A stretch of 64,000 nt of DNA from Neobacillus sp. PS3-40 (lineage in GTDB: Bacteria > Bacillota > Bacilli > Bacillales > Cytobacillaceae): positions 868,001-932,000 of the forward strand of contig NZ_CP133266.1 in assembly GCF_030915485.1 (NCBI RefSeq), given 5' to 3'. Made by a program: the position numbers and the translations under genes. Position 1 is the stretch's first letter. Each line of letters opens with the position of its first letter. Of the stretch, positions 28,956-38,137 are shown in pieces. The notes beneath the pieces were generated by a model. It saw only the letters and a list, made by a program, of their open reading frames with translations, was not told where the DNA came from and searched no databases.

Positions 28956-29301
28956 GAAAAAGGGTCTTCATCTTGGCTATTTAAGGACCAAAATTGGTTG
29001 AACAACTAGAAAAAAGGCCTTCACCTAGGCTATGAAGGACAAAATTCGATTAAGCTACTAAAAAAGTCCTTCATCTAGGCTATGAAGGACAAAATTCGGT
29101 TGAGTAACTAGAAAAAGGTCCTTCATCTAGGCTATGAAGGACAAAATTCGGTTGAGCAACTAGAAAAAGGTCCTTCATCTAGGCTATGAAGGACCAAATT
29201 CGGTTGAGCAACTAGAAAAAGGTCCTTCATCTAGGCTATGAAGGACAAAATTCGATTGAGCAACCAGAAAAAGGTCCTTCATTTAGGCTATGAAGGACCA
29301 A
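28956..29301 (-). repeat. Array of seven tandem hairpin units (terminator-like) between sigF and spoVAA
   Basis: Seven units with a period of 50-53 bases (52 for the inner ones). Each unit on the minus strand is GGTCCTTCAT-AGCCTAG-ATGAAGGACC followed by TTTTTCTAGTTGC and a short linker. Units near 29066, 29118, 29170, 29222 and 29274 are almost identical; the one at 28961 is degenerate. Every hairpin plus T-run has the form of an intrinsic terminator for transcription coming from sigF. There are no unique spacers and no reading frame. Confidence 0.9.
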
Positions 29302-29406
29302 TTCTTATATTAAAATTTCCCTGTGAAAAGAATGGCGAAAAGATGCGAATGAACAAGTGATTCGACGCGTTATTTCCTGTTTTACACGCCAATTAAAACC
29401 CGTTAT

Positions 29407-30165
29407 TCAGAGATCCATACGGCCTTTCATTTGCTGTAATATTTTTTTCTCAAGTCTAGAAACCTGAACTTGGGATATTCCAAGTCGGAGTGCAACTTCA
29501 GATTGGGTTTGATCTTTATAGTAGCGCAAATAGACAATAAGGCGTTCCCGTTCATCTAATTCAAGAATTGCTTCTTTTAAAGCCAGCTTATCGAACCATT
29601 TACCATCATTGCCATCATCAATCTGATCTAATAATGTAATGGGGTCCCCATCATTTTCATATACAGTTTCATGGATGGAAGAAGGTGTCCTGCTTGCTTC
29701 TTGAGCAAGGATAATATCCTCCGGCGAAAGGTCCAGGTGAGCAGATAATTCATTTACCGATGGAGTTCTTCCAAGCACTTTTGAAAGCTCATCCTTTCCC
29801 CTTCTAATACGGTTTCCCATTTCTTTTAGTGAACGACTAACCTTCACCGTTCCATCATCCCGAATAAATCGCTGTATTTCGCCAATTATCATTGGAACTG
29901 CATATGTGGAAAACTTCACATCATACGTCAAATCAAATTTATCAACCGATTTTAATAATCCAATACAACCAATTTGAAAAAGGTCATCAGGATCATACCC
30001 TCTATTAAGAAAACGTTGGACAACAGACCAGACAAGACGCATATTTTTTTCTACAATTAAATCTCTGGATGCTTGATCTCCTTGGTGACTTTTTTTAATC
30101 AGTTCCTTTACTTCGTGATCCTTTAAAAAAGTTTGACTTTTATTATTCTTGACCTCCACATCCAT
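29407..30165 (-). CDS. sigF: RNA polymerase sigma-F factor
   Basis: 252 residues. Region 2 (KNMRLVWSVVQRFLNRGYDPDDLFQIGCIGLLKSVDKFDLTYDVKFSTYAVPMIIGEIQRFIRDDG, residues 44-110), region 3 (130-170) and region 4 (LDERERLIVYLRYYKDQTQSEVALRLGISQVQVSRLEKKIL, 200-243). First forespore-specific sigma factor. Third gene of spoIIAA-spoIIAB-sigF, 12 bases after spoIIAB. Downstream lies the hairpin array. Confidence 0.97.
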   Translation of the reverse strand: MDVEVKNNKSQTFLKDHEVKELIKKSHQGDQASRDLIVEKNMRLVWSVVQRFLNRGYDPDDLFQIGCIGLLKSVDKFDLTYDVKFSTYAVPMIIGEIQRFIRDDGTVKVSRSLKEMGNRIRRGKDELSKVLGRTPSVNELSAHLDLSPEDIILAQEASRTPSSIHETVYENDGDPITLLDQIDDGNDGKWFDKLALKEAILELDERERLIVYLRYYKDQTQSEVALRLGISQVQVSRLEKKILQQMKGRMDL

Positions 30166-30177
30166 TGGCGAGTCTCC

Positions 30178-30618
30178 TTAATTGCATAGCATTTTGCTCT
30201 TTGATAAATGCTTCCGTAATCTGATTTCGGTTCCGCTGCCAGGTTGTGAATGAACCTCTACCTCATCCATGAAGTTTTCCATAATTGTAAATCCCATACC
30301 GGATCGTTCTAAGTCCGGCTTCGTTGTAAATAATGGCTGACGAGCTTCTTCCACATCTTCAATTCCAATACCAACATCTTTTATTGTCATATCAACACAA
30401 TGATCCTCAATTGCTGCAGTAATATAAACAATTCCATTTGGATTATTATCATAGCCATGGATAATAGCATTGGTAACGGCCTCTGATACCACCGTTTTTA
30501 TTTCGGTTAGTTCATCCATTGTCGGATCAAGTTGAGCAATAAAAGCTGCAACGGTAACGCGGGCAAATGATTCATTTTGACTTAAAGCACTAAATTGAAG
30601 ATTCATTACATTCTTCAT
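30178..30618 (-). CDS. spoIIAB: Anti-sigma F factor and kinase SpoIIAB
   Basis: 146 residues, nearly identical to the B. subtilis protein ([48 protein letters not shown]). GHKL kinase fold with N box [12 protein letters not shown]1 DVGIGI and G2 [12 protein letters not shown]. Binds and blocks sigma-F and phosphorylates SpoIIAA. Confidence 0.97.
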   Translation of the reverse strand: MKNVMNLQFSALSQNESFARVTVAAFIAQLDPTMDELTEIKTVVSEAVTNAIIHGYDNNPNGIVYITAAIEDHCVDMTIKDVGIGIEDVEEARQPLFTTKPDLERSGMGFTIMENFMDEVEVHSQPGSGTEIRLRKHLSKSKMLCN

Positions 30619-30620
30619 CG

Positions 30621-30971
30621 TTAAGCAACCCCCAATCTTTCCAATGCAAATTCTTCTGTCGGTTCTAAGCGCATAATTTTAAATAAACCCGACATATCGA
30701 ATAATCTATGGATTGCAGGGGATATTGCACATACAACCACTTCACCATGTACTTGTTTGATCTGTTTATATCTTCCCAATATAACTCCTAGTCCAGAGCT
30801 ATCCATGAAAGACAGTTGTTCCAGATTCAAGATAATATGACGAATATTTTTCTTTTCAATGGCACTCGAAGCTTGTTCACGAAGTTCCTCCGCTGTATGG
30901 TGGTCTAGTTCTCCGTTTAATCGAATGCATAAAACATCATGTTTTATTTCCATATCAATAATAAGACTCAC
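30621..30971 (-). CDS. spoIIAA: Anti-anti-sigma factor SpoIIAA
   Basis: 116 residues from GTG 30971 ([30 protein letters not shown]), with AAGGAGG nine bases upstream; this matches the B. subtilis start. STAS domain with the phosphorylated serine Ser58 in [18 protein letters not shown]. Unphosphorylated protein releases sigma-F from SpoIIAB in the forespore. First gene of the operon behind a sigma-H promoter. Confidence 0.95.
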   Translation of the reverse strand: MSLIIDMEIKHDVLCIRLNGELDHHTAEELREQASSAIEKKNIRHIILNLEQLSFMDSSGLGVILGRYKQIKQVHGEVVVCAISPAIHRLFDMSGLFKIMRLEPTEEFALERLGVA

Positions 30972-31006
30972 TATCCCGGGCCTCCTTAATCTGGTATAGT
31001 GAGTCA

Positions 31007-31034
31007 ATTCGATGCCAATTCTTTAATATCCTTC
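31007..31034 (-). promoter_or_regulatory. Sigma-H promoter of the spoIIA operon
   Basis: GAAGGATAT (31026-31034), 12 bases, ATCGAAT (31007-31013): a full match to the sigma-H consensus RnAGGAwww-N11/12-RnnGAAT, 36 bases before the spoIIAA start. Confidence 0.85.
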
Positions 31035-31086
31035 TAGAAGACAAAACTAGTTGTTCTTCGCTAAAAAAAGCGGTCAAGAATCAAAT

Positions 31087-31093
31087 TTCGACA
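31087..31093 (-). promoter_or_regulatory. Spo0A box upstream of spoIIA
   Basis: Exact 0A box TGTCGAA on the minus strand, about 55 bases upstream of the sigma-H -35. In B. subtilis phosphorylated Spo0A activates spoIIA from boxes in this region. Confidence 0.7.
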
Positions 31094-31108
31094 TTTCATT
31101 CGTTTCGG

Positions 31109-32278
31109 TTATTCTCCTGCTTTTGTAAACATTCCGAATGCGCGTTTGTATAAAGTCCACCATCCTGCTTCCGCAACATCTTTACTTGCAACGAGAGGGC
31201 TCTCTATAATCACTTTTCCATCCTTTATAAGCTTTATAGTTCCTACTTGATCGCCTTTATGGATAGGTGCATTTAAATGCTTTTGAAGAATAATTTTCTG
31301 TTTAACATTTTCCGTTTTTTCCCCCTTTTTTGTTAGTAATGATAGGGGTTCACTTGTTACGGCCTCCACATTTTTCGCTTTTCCTTTGCTGACGTGGGCC
31401 AATCCAACTAAATGATTTCTTTTAAATAGTGGGCGGGTTTGATATTGACTAAAGGCGTAATCAAGCATCTTAGTAACTTGAGCATTTCTTACCTTAGATG
31501 TTGGTGCTCCAAAAACGACTGCAATGACACGCATCCCATTCCTTTGGGCAGTTGCTGTTAAACAATATTTTGCTTCCGAAGTAAACCCTGTTTTTAAACC
31601 ATCCACACCTGGATAAAAACGAACTAATTTATTCGTATTTACCAACCAGAATTTATTATCCGTATTCTCACGCAAGTAAGCTTCGTACATGCCTGTGAAT
31701 TTGGTGATTTCCTGGTATTTCAAGAGTTCCTTAGCCATTATGGCCATATCGTATGCTGTGCTATAATGATCGTTCACAGGAAGTCCTGTTGTATTTTGAA
31801 ATTTAGTATGTGTAAGACCTAATTTCTTTGCTTTATCATTCATCATCTGAACAAATGCATCTTCGGAACCAGCAATACGTTCTGCCATTGCAACAGAAGC
31901 ATCATTTCCTGATCCAATTGCAATTCCTCTAAGCATTTCCTTTGTTGTCATCTCTTCGCCTGGTTCAAGAAAAATTTGTGAACCACCCATGGATGCAGCA
32001 TACTCACTTGTTCGGATCTTTTCATTCCAAGTAAGCTTGCCTTTGTCAATCGATTCCATAATCAATAACATCGTCATGATTTTCGTCATACTTGCAGGCG
32101 GAAGCTTTTCATTACTATTCTTTTCATATAAAATTTTCCCTGTATCACGCTCGATCAAAATGGCTGATCTTACATCGTTGACGAGCTCAGTGCTCTTTTT
32201 TTCCTCCGCAAAAGCAGATGGTATCCATAATGATGAAAGCAAAAAAGATAACATTATTAATGAGACAATTCGTTTCAT
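31109..32278 (-). CDS. dacF: D-alanyl-D-alanine carboxypeptidase DacF
   Basis: 389 residues from ATG 32278 (GGAGGG nine bases before; the ATG six bases earlier is too close), the same length as B. subtilis DacF. Signal peptide to about residue 24. S11 motifs Ser63-x-x-Lys66 (ASMTK), SGNDAS and KTGFT; C-terminal amphipathic membrane-binding helix (GWWTLYKRAFGMF). Forespore enzyme that tunes cortex cross-linking. Immediately upstream of spoIIAA. Confidence 0.95.
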   Translation of the reverse strand: MKRIVSLIMLSFLLSSLWIPSAFAEEKKSTELVNDVRSAILIERDTGKILYEKNSNEKLPPASMTKIMTMLLIMESIDKGKLTWNEKIRTSEYAASMGGSQIFLEPGEEMTTKEMLRGIAIGSGNDASVAMAERIAGSEDAFVQMMNDKAKKLGLTHTKFQNTTGLPVNDHYSTAYDMAIMAKELLKYQEITKFTGMYEAYLRENTDNKFWLVNTNKLVRFYPGVDGLKTGFTSEAKYCLTATAQRNGMRVIAVVFGAPTSKVRNAQVTKMLDYAFSQYQTRPLFKRNHLVGLAHVSKGKAKNVEAVTSEPLSLLTKKGEKTENVKQKIILQKHLNAPIHKGDQVGTIKLIKDGKVIIESPLVASKDVAEAGWWTLYKRAFGMFTKAGE

Positions 32279-32308
32279 TTGCATAACCCTCCTATTCTTT
32301 ATATTCAC

Positions 32309-32337
32309 CATTTTTTCCAATCCAAGCACATTTATAC
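32309..32337 (-). promoter_or_regulatory. Sigma-F-like promoter of dacF
   Basis: GTATA (32333-32337), 14 bases, GGAAAAAATG (32309-32318), matching the sigma-F consensus GyATA and GGnrAnAnTR. B. subtilis dacF is sigma-F dependent. Confidence 0.55.
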
Positions 32338-32358
32338 AGTATTTCCCTGTTTTTTTGC

Positions 32359-32390
32359 AAAAAAAAAGTCCAGGATAATCATCCCAGACC
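32359..32390 (-). terminator. Intrinsic terminator of the pupG-pdp unit
   Basis: GTCTGGGAT / ATCCTGGAC stem (two G-U pairs, loop GATT) followed by nine T, 11 bases past the pdp stop. Confidence 0.85.
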
Positions 32391-32400
32391 TTCTTTACTT

Positions 32401-33708
32401 TTAATTCGTTATTTCTTCATGAATTAGAATAGGTGCTTCGACTTTTGTAGTTGAAATTTTAATATTAGCATACAATTTTTCTTTTACATCACTAATATTT
32501 TCAAAGTTACTATAAATAGTCGCTAATGATTCTCCATTCTGTACTTTATCCCCGATTTTCTTCCTTAAGACTAGACCTACCGCCAAATCAATTACAGACT
32601 CTTTAGTCGCTCTACCGGCACCTAATAGCATAGCAGCAGTCCCAACTTCATCTGCTACAATTTCAGAAACATAGCCATTTTCTTTTGATTCCAACTCAAA
32701 GACAAATTGAGCTTGCGGGAGCTTTGATGGATTATCAACAATCGAAGCATCTCCACCTTGGGAACTCAAAAATACTTTCAATTTTTCTAGTGCGGCTCCA
32801 CTTTTTATAGATTTTTCAAGTAGTTCACGAGCTTCTTGAAGCGAATTTGCTTTCTCCGCTAGAAATACCATATGGCTGCCAAGTGTTAAACAAAGTTCTG
32901 TCAAATCCTTTGGTCCATTACCCTTCAAGGTATCAATTGCCTCTTTCACCTCTAGTGCATTCCCAATCGCAAATCCGAGTGGCTGACTCATATCAGAGAT
33001 GACAGCAAGTGTTCTTCTTCCAACATTGTTACCGATACGAACCATTGCTTCAGCCAATTCTCTTGAATCATTAAGCGTTTTCATAAATGCCCCAGCCCCG
33101 GTCTTGACATCGAGAACGATAGCATCAGCACCTGCTGCAATTTTTTTACTCATTATTGAACTTGCTATAAGCGGAATACTATCAACAGTTGCTGTTACAT
33201 CCCTAAGTGCATAAAGTTTTTTATCAGCAGGAGTTAAATTTCCACTTTGGCCAATAATTGCAATTTTATTTAGATTGACTAGTTTAATAAACTCATCATT
33301 TTTAATTTCGACGTGGAAGCCTTTTACCGATTCTAATTTATCAATCGTTCCTCCAGTATGCCCAAGCCCACGACCTGACATTTTAGCCACGGGTACACCA
33401 ACTGATGCCACAAGAGGTCCAAGGACAAGTGTAGTGGTATCCCCAACGCCTCCCGTCGAATGCTTATCCACTTTTATCCCCTCAATCTGGGACAAATCAA
33501 TTTGATCACCAGATTCAACCATCGCCATCGTGAGGTCAGCTCGCTCTTGTTCGGTCATCCCTTGGAAAAAAATGGCCATTGTTAAAGCACTTATTTGATA
33601 ATCGGGAATGGAACCTTCTGTATAACCATTAATAAAAAATAAAATTTCTTCTTTTGTTAATTCGTATCCATCTCTCTTTTTCTCGATTACATCTACCATT
33701 CTCATCAT
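32401..33708 (-). CDS. pdp: Pyrimidine-nucleoside phosphorylase Pdp
   Basis: 435 residues. Signature [49 protein letters not shown] (residues 79-127) of the thymidine/pyrimidine phosphorylase family; N-terminal alpha domain and C-terminal barrel-sandwich region with KENGYVSEI. Splits uridine, thymidine and deoxyuridine with phosphate. Its ATG overlaps the pupG stop by four bases. With pupG and deoB it forms the nucleoside salvage group. Confidence 0.96.
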   Translation of the reverse strand: MMRMVDVIEKKRDGYELTKEEILFFINGYTEGSIPDYQISALTMAIFFQGMTEQERADLTMAMVESGDQIDLSQIEGIKVDKHSTGGVGDTTTLVLGPLVASVGVPVAKMSGRGLGHTGGTIDKLESVKGFHVEIKNDEFIKLVNLNKIAIIGQSGNLTPADKKLYALRDVTATVDSIPLIASSIMSKKIAAGADAIVLDVKTGAGAFMKTLNDSRELAEAMVRIGNNVGRRTLAVISDMSQPLGFAIGNALEVKEAIDTLKGNGPKDLTELCLTLGSHMVFLAEKANSLQEARELLEKSIKSGAALEKLKVFLSSQGGDASIVDNPSKLPQAQFVFELESKENGYVSEIVADEVGTAAMLLGAGRATKESVIDLAVGLVLRKKIGDKVQNGESLATIYSNFENISDVKEKLYANIKISTTKVEAPILIHEEITN

Positions 33709-34541
33709 TTATCACCACTTTTATCAGAAATGTTTTTAACCAATTCTTTCACATATAATAAAAAATTCGCCTTTACTCTTTCAGTTGTCTCGATTACTTC
33801 ATCATGTGTTAGTGGCTGATCGAGGATACCCGCAGCCATATTTGAAATACAGGAAATACCGAGTACTTTAATGCCACTATGACGGGCAACAATTACCTCA
33901 GGCACAGTGGACATCCCGACAGCATCTCCTCCGAGAACTCGAAACATTCTTATTTCTGCTGGTGTTTCATAGATTGGCCCTGTATTACCAACATACACTC
34001 CTTCTTTTATATCAATGCTACAGCGGGAAGCTATTTCTTTTGCGATTATCCGAAGTTCCTTTGAATAGGCTTCGGACATATCTGGGAAGCGTACACCAAG
34101 CCGAGCATCATTGGGCCCAATTAACGGATTTGAGCCCATATTATTGATATGATCCGTTATAATCATTAAGTCTCCTGGTGAAAAAAATTCATTTACTCCA
34201 CCCGCAGCATTTGTAACGATGAGCATCTCCACCCCAAGCTCTTTCATAACACGGACCGGAAAAGTTACTTTATCAAAACTGTAACCTTCATAAAAATGAA
34301 AACGCCCTTGCATGGCAACAACTTCGACATCATTAAGGAGACCAAACACAAGTTGCCCTGCATGCCCTTCAACAGTTGAAACTGGAAAATCAGGGATTTC
34401 ATTGTATGGAATCTTTACAGAGGAGACAATTTCATCCGCTAAAACCCCAAGCCCTGACCCTAAAATTAAACCTATCTTCGGCGTTTTATTATATTTATCT
34501 TTTAAAAACTGTGCTGCATGTTTTATTTTTTCAAAATCCAT
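33705..34541 (-). CDS. pupG: Purine-nucleoside phosphorylase (PupG/PunA type)
   Basis: 278 residues from ATG 34541 (GGTGG six bases upstream). Trimeric PNP family: [15 protein letters not shown] near 25, [54 protein letters not shown]. Splits guanosine and inosine with phosphate. Coupled to pdp by a four-base overlap. Confidence 0.95.
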   Translation of the reverse strand: MDFEKIKHAAQFLKDKYNKTPKIGLILGSGLGVLADEIVSSVKIPYNEIPDFPVSTVEGHAGQLVFGLLNDVEVVAMQGRFHFYEGYSFDKVTFPVRVMKELGVEMLIVTNAAGGVNEFFSPGDLMIITDHINNMGSNPLIGPNDARLGVRFPDMSEAYSKELRIIAKEIASRCSIDIKEGVYVGNTGPIYETPAEIRMFRVLGGDAVGMSTVPEVIVARHSGIKVLGISCISNMAAGILDQPLTHDEVIETTERVKANFLLYVKELVKNISDKSGDK

Positions 34542-34586
34542 CGTCATCCACCTTTTTTAACAGAATTTATACTTTTTACTTTGAAT

Positions 34587-34650
34587 TGAATAGCGCAAGC
34601 AGCCTAGCCCTTCTAGGTACAAGCTTTTAATCTATCAGGGCTATTAGGGA
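34587..34650. repeat. Remnant of an intergenic repeat after deoB
   Basis: GCGCAAGCAGCCTAGCCC and nearby bases resemble the ends of the fragment at 27684 and at 37475. Very decayed. Confidence 0.35.
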
Positions 34651-34664
34651 GCCTCCCCTTTATT

Positions 34665-34762
34665 TATCTAATCAGAAACTATATCCAAAAATCTGCCAGC
34701 GTATTAGGGCAACTACGCCTAATCATCGCCCTTAGAGACTTATCAATCGGCGAGTTTTCTTT
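34665..34762 (-). repeat. Dispersed three-hairpin repeat, copy H (tandem with I)
   Basis: On the minus strand AAAGAAAACTCGCCGATTGA..., TAAGGGC...GTAGTTGCCCTAA, GCTGGCAGATTTTTGG... and ...CTGATTAGATAAA. It is more diverged than copy I and is joined to it through a shared TTAGCTAAAGAAAAC junction. Confidence 0.85.
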
Positions 34763-34862
34763 AGCTAATCAGAATTTATATCCATAAATTCTGCTAGCGC
34801 ATAAGGGCAACTACCCCTAATCATCGCCCTTTGGGGCTTGCCAATCGGCGAGTTTTCTTTAT
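34761..34862 (-). repeat. Dispersed three-hairpin repeat, copy I (overlaps deoB stop)
   Basis: Complete copy on the minus strand starting ATAAAGAAAACTCGCCGATT at the deoB TAA and ending CTGATTAGCTAAAG, where copy H begins. The repeat start covers the deoB stop codon. Confidence 0.9.
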
Positions 34863-36043
34863 TTCAATTCTTGTAGAAAACTCTTCCCATAATTAGGCAT
34901 TTTAACATTGAAATTTTCAGCTATTGTAGCACCAAGATCAGCAAATGTATCTCTTATTGGAAGTTGCTTTCCTTCCTTCATTTGTACCCCATATACAACT
35001 AATGGTACATATTCACGTGTATGATCGGTTCCAGGATGAACAGGGTCATTTCCATGGTCCGCAGTAATGATTAACAAATCATCGTCTTTCATTTTGGCAA
35101 ATACTTCAGGGAGGCGGGCGTCAAAATCTTCAAGTGCTTTCCCGTAGCCAAGAGGATCACGGCGATGCCCATATAATGCATCAAAATCAACTAGATTTAC
35201 AAAACTAATTCCAGTAAAGTCCATATCGAATGTATCGATAAGTTTATCCATTCCATCCATATTGGAAACTGTTCTAAGGGATTTTGTCACCCCTTCACCA
35301 TCATAGATATCAGAAATTTTCCCTATTGCCAATACATCAAACCCTGAATCCTTTAATTCGTTCATTACAGTTCGATCAAATGGTTTTAATGCATAATCAT
35401 GGCGGTTTGGAGTTCGCTTAAAGTTTTTTGGCTCTCCTATAAATGGCCGAGCAATAACACGCCCCACCATATATTTTTCATCAAGAGTCAATTCACGAGC
35501 AATTTTACATATTTTATAAAGCTCTTCAATTGGAACAATCTCTTCATGAACTGCAATTTGAAGGACAGAGTCAGCAGAAGTATAAACAATTAATGCCCCT
35601 GTTTTCATATGTTCCTCTCCGAGTTCATCGAGAATCTCAGTTCCGCTAGCAGGTTTATTGCCAATAATTTTTCTGCCAGATTGCCTCTCTAAGTCTGCAA
35701 CTAGCTCCTCAGGAAAGCCATCAGGGAATACACGGAACGGAGTCTGGATATTCAACCCCATAATCTCCCAGTGACCAGTCATTGTATCTTTCCCGTTCGA
35801 TGCCTCCATCATTTTTGAATAAGACGCAAGCGGCCTATCCGCTTTTTCAATTCCCTTTATTTCATTGATATTGCCTAAGCCTAATTTAGCCATGTTCGGC
35901 ATTTTAAGACCACCCATTCTTTCAGCAATATGCCCAATGGTATCTGATCCTTTATCACCAAATTTCTCGGCATCTGGTGCCTCTCCAATACCAACTGAAT
36001 CCATAACAATTAAAAAAATTCGTTTATATATGTTTGAAGCCAT
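34859..36043 (-). CDS. deoB: Phosphopentomutase DeoB (Drm)
   Basis: 394 residues. Alkaline phosphatase superfamily: metal-binding [30 protein letters not shown] at residues 11-40, catalytic threonine in [12 protein letters not shown] (near 90) and C-terminal [21 protein letters not shown]. Interconverts ribose-1- and ribose-5-phosphate (and deoxy forms) for nucleoside use. ATG 36043 behind GGAGG. The TAA at 34859-34861 is inside dispersed repeat copy I. Confidence 0.96.
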   Translation of the reverse strand: MASNIYKRIFLIVMDSVGIGEAPDAEKFGDKGSDTIGHIAERMGGLKMPNMAKLGLGNINEIKGIEKADRPLASYSKMMEASNGKDTMTGHWEIMGLNIQTPFRVFPDGFPEELVADLERQSGRKIIGNKPASGTEILDELGEEHMKTGALIVYTSADSVLQIAVHEEIVPIEELYKICKIARELTLDEKYMVGRVIARPFIGEPKNFKRTPNRHDYALKPFDRTVMNELKDSGFDVLAIGKISDIYDGEGVTKSLRTVSNMDGMDKLIDTFDMDFTGISFVNLVDFDALYGHRRDPLGYGKALEDFDARLPEVFAKMKDDDLLIITADHGNDPVHPGTDHTREYVPLVVYGVQMKEGKQLPIRDTFADLGATIAENFNVKMPNYGKSFLQELK

Positions 36044-36190
36044 TTTCTTATCCTCCCTTTTAATGGTAACGTTTGCAATTAAAAAATATCCATATTATGT
36101 TGCCCTTATTGAATCTAAAATATCTTAGACGTTAGTTCATTCGTCAGAAGTCTGACATCTTTATTTTACTAAAAGTTTTTGAAATTACAA

Positions 36191-36223
36191 GAAAAAGCCA
36201 CCGATAATTTTGGTGGCTTTTCG
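36191..36223. terminator. Terminator after xerD
   Basis: AAAAGCCACC / GGTGGCTTTT with a nine-base loop between xerD and deoB, 42 bases past the xerD stop. Confidence 0.85.
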
Positions 36224-36264
36224 ACATTTTTTTGAAATCTTAACAATATGAATCTTTAAAAATA

Positions 36265-37158
36265 CTAAGCTCGCGGATGAAATTTACTATAAACATCCTT
36301 CAATCTTGTTTTTGTTACATGCGTATATATTTGAGTTGTAGAAATATCCGCATGTCCTAGCATTTCCTGAACTGCACGAAGATCAGCGCCATTTTCCAAT
36401 AAATGTGTAGCAAATGAGTGACGAAGAGTATGCGGAGTTAAATCCTTAGCAATTCCCGCCTCGCCGGCTAGTTTTTTAAGGATTTTCCAGAACCCTTGCC
36501 TTGTTAAACGTTTTCCATGGTTGTTAAGAAATAATGCATCATCTATATTTTTTTTCGATACAAACTGTGGCCTGCCGTTATCCAAATATTGTTGCAATGC
36601 ACTTGTTGCTGTTTTTCCAACTGGAATAATTCTTTCTTTATTTCCCTTTCCAATACAGCGGACAAATCCCATTGTTAAATGAATATCCCCTAAATTAAGA
36701 CCAGTTAGCTCACTTACACGAATACCTGTAGCATAAAGGAGTTCAAGCATTGCCTTATCCCTTTTACCAAAATGATCATGCTGTTTCGGTGAATCTAACA
36801 AAAATTCAACTTCCTGTAAATTTAGTACCTTTGGAAGAGATTTTTCCAATTTTGGTGATTCAATATGAACAGAAGGATCATGGTCTGTTACTTTATCTCT
36901 AATTAAAAATTGATGAAATGCCCTTACTGATGCAATATGTCTTGCCAATGTCTTTGATGATTTTTGTTGTTCTTTTAGAAAGCCTAAAAAATGAACTATA
37001 TGAGCCCGTTGCACATCATTTAATTGTGAAATTGTCTCGACATTTTTCAAATAAGTCATATAGCTGTTTAAATCACGTTCATACGATTCAATTGTGTTGT
37101 TAGCCAGACCTTTTTCGACAATCATAAAATGAATAAAGTCCTTTAAATGATCTTCCAT
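36265..37158 (-). CDS. xerD: Site-specific tyrosine recombinase XerD
   Basis: 297 residues from ATG 37158 ([26 protein letters not shown]), aligned with the B. subtilis start; an ATG nine bases earlier is possible. SAM-like core-binding domain 1-90; catalytic Arg (ATGIRVSEL), [27 protein letters not shown] with the tyrosine nucleophile near residue 278. Resolves chromosome dimers at dif with a XerC-like partner. Next to yqzK and fur. Confidence 0.95.
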   Translation of the reverse strand: MEDHLKDFIHFMIVEKGLANNTIESYERDLNSYMTYLKNVETISQLNDVQRAHIVHFLGFLKEQQKSSKTLARHIASVRAFHQFLIRDKVTDHDPSVHIESPKLEKSLPKVLNLQEVEFLLDSPKQHDHFGKRDKAMLELLYATGIRVSELTGLNLGDIHLTMGFVRCIGKGNKERIIPVGKTATSALQQYLDNGRPQFVSKKNIDDALFLNNHGKRLTRQGFWKILKKLAGEAGIAKDLTPHTLRHSFATHLLENGADLRAVQEMLGHADISTTQIYTHVTKTRLKDVYSKFHPRA

Positions 37159-37166
37159 ACGCTCCA

Positions 37167-37394
37167 TTACTCCCCATTTAAATAAAACATTATCAATCGT
37201 TGAAACGATGAAGAACTTTCTTCATGAACCGAATCAGATACTTTCATTGCAGCACCTTTAGGTTCATCATAACGATGATAATTTTGATATTCCTCATTTA
37301 CCCACATAATACCATAATAAAAAAGAATCGTGCACCCTGTAAATAAGATAAAAACCTTTAAGGTATGTAAGGTAACCTTAAAAAAAGAAAGCAT
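37167..37394 (-). CDS. yqzK: YqzK family protein (DUF4227)
   Basis: 75 residues, one N-terminal membrane helix ([19 protein letters not shown], residues 14-32) and a hydrophilic tail. Matches YqzK, of unknown function, always between fur and xerD in Bacilli. Confidence 0.85.
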   Translation of the reverse strand: MLSFFKVTLHTLKVFILFTGCTILFYYGIMWVNEEYQNYHRYDEPKGAAMKVSDSVHEESSSSFQRLIMFYLNGE

Positions 37395-37474
37395 ATCTTT
37401 TCCCCCAAGCCAATATTAGTCTAGTAAAAGGTATGCCAAATTGGACAAGAATTATACCTATCGGGAAAAGAAAA

Positions 37475-37507
37475 GCGAATGGCCTTGGTCAGGCGCTGGG
37501 GCTAGAC
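37475..37507. repeat. Fragment of a Bacillus-type intergenic repeat
   Basis: GGCCTTGGTCAGGCGCTGGG followed by GCTAGACAAAG; shares the GCTAGACAA end with the fragment at 27684. No gene inside. Confidence 0.4.
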
Positions 37508-37510
37508 AAA

Positions 37511-37549
37511 GAAAAAAGCCTTTTCTTCAATTATATAAAAGGCTTTTGT
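37511..37549 (-). terminator. Intrinsic terminator of fur
   Basis: AAAAGCCTTTT / AAAAGGCTTTT hairpin with TTTTTTC on the minus strand, directly after the fur stop. Confidence 0.8.
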
Positions 37550-37554
37550 TATTT

Positions 37555-38019
37555 TTATTCACTTTGCTCTTCTGATTGTTTCTTTTCTTGACATCTATAA
37601 CAAATACCATGAAAAGTCAACCGATGATCCTTTATTTTAAAGTTCCATTTTTGTTCTACTTTGCTTTCAACATCTTCAAGTAGGTCTTCTTGAATCTCAT
37701 CAACTGCTCCGCATTCTATACAAACGAGGTGGTGGTGAAAATGTGTTGCACCTTCTTGACGGAGGTCATAACGGGAAACCCCATCCCCAAAGTTAATTTT
37801 ATCAACAATCTTTAATTCTGTTAATAATTCTAATGTTCGATAAACGGTTGCTAATCCTATTTCAGGCGCTGTTTCTTTCACAAGGAGGTACACATCTTCC
37901 GCACTTAAATGATCTTCCTCATTTTCCAATAAAACACGAACTGTAGCTTCGCGTTGAGGTGTAAGTTTATAGCTCGATGAATGCAATTGTTTTTTTATTC
38001 TCTCAATTCTAGTCTCCAT
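37555..38019 (-). CDS. fur: Ferric uptake regulator Fur
   Basis: 154 residues from ATG 38019 (METRIERIKKQLHSSSYKLTPQREATVRVLL), behind AGGGAGG; the extension to 38052 is not needed. Winged helix 10-85, dimer and metal-binding C-terminus with HFHHHLVCIECGAVDEI and CYRCQ (structural zinc cysteines). Represses iron-uptake genes when Fe(II) is available. A perfect PerR box lies 104-118 bases upstream, so peroxide sensing probably sets Fur levels as in B. subtilis. Confidence 0.94.
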   Translation of the reverse strand: METRIERIKKQLHSSSYKLTPQREATVRVLLENEEDHLSAEDVYLLVKETAPEIGLATVYRTLELLTELKIVDKINFGDGVSRYDLRQEGATHFHHHLVCIECGAVDEIQEDLLEDVESKVEQKWNFKIKDHRLTFHGICYRCQEKKQSEEQSE

Positions 38020-38122
38020 CTGAAGTCCCTCCCTCGCCATTTTTATTCCCATTATAGCAGATGGGAGAAGAGATTCAAAATAAAATTATTATAAATAAGA
38101 AACAATCTATTCTAACAAATAA

Positions 38123-38137
38123 TTATAATAATTATAA
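38123..38137. promoter_or_regulatory. Perfect PerR box upstream of fur
   Basis: TTATAATAATTATAA, an exact match to TTATAATnATTATAA. It lies upstream of fur and covers the stop codon of spoIIM. B. subtilis fur is PerR-repressed. Confidence 0.85.

Noticed and set aside
28956-29301. CRISPR array
   Set aside because: The whole 50-53 bp unit repeats, including the linker; there are no unique spacers, and no cas genes are near.
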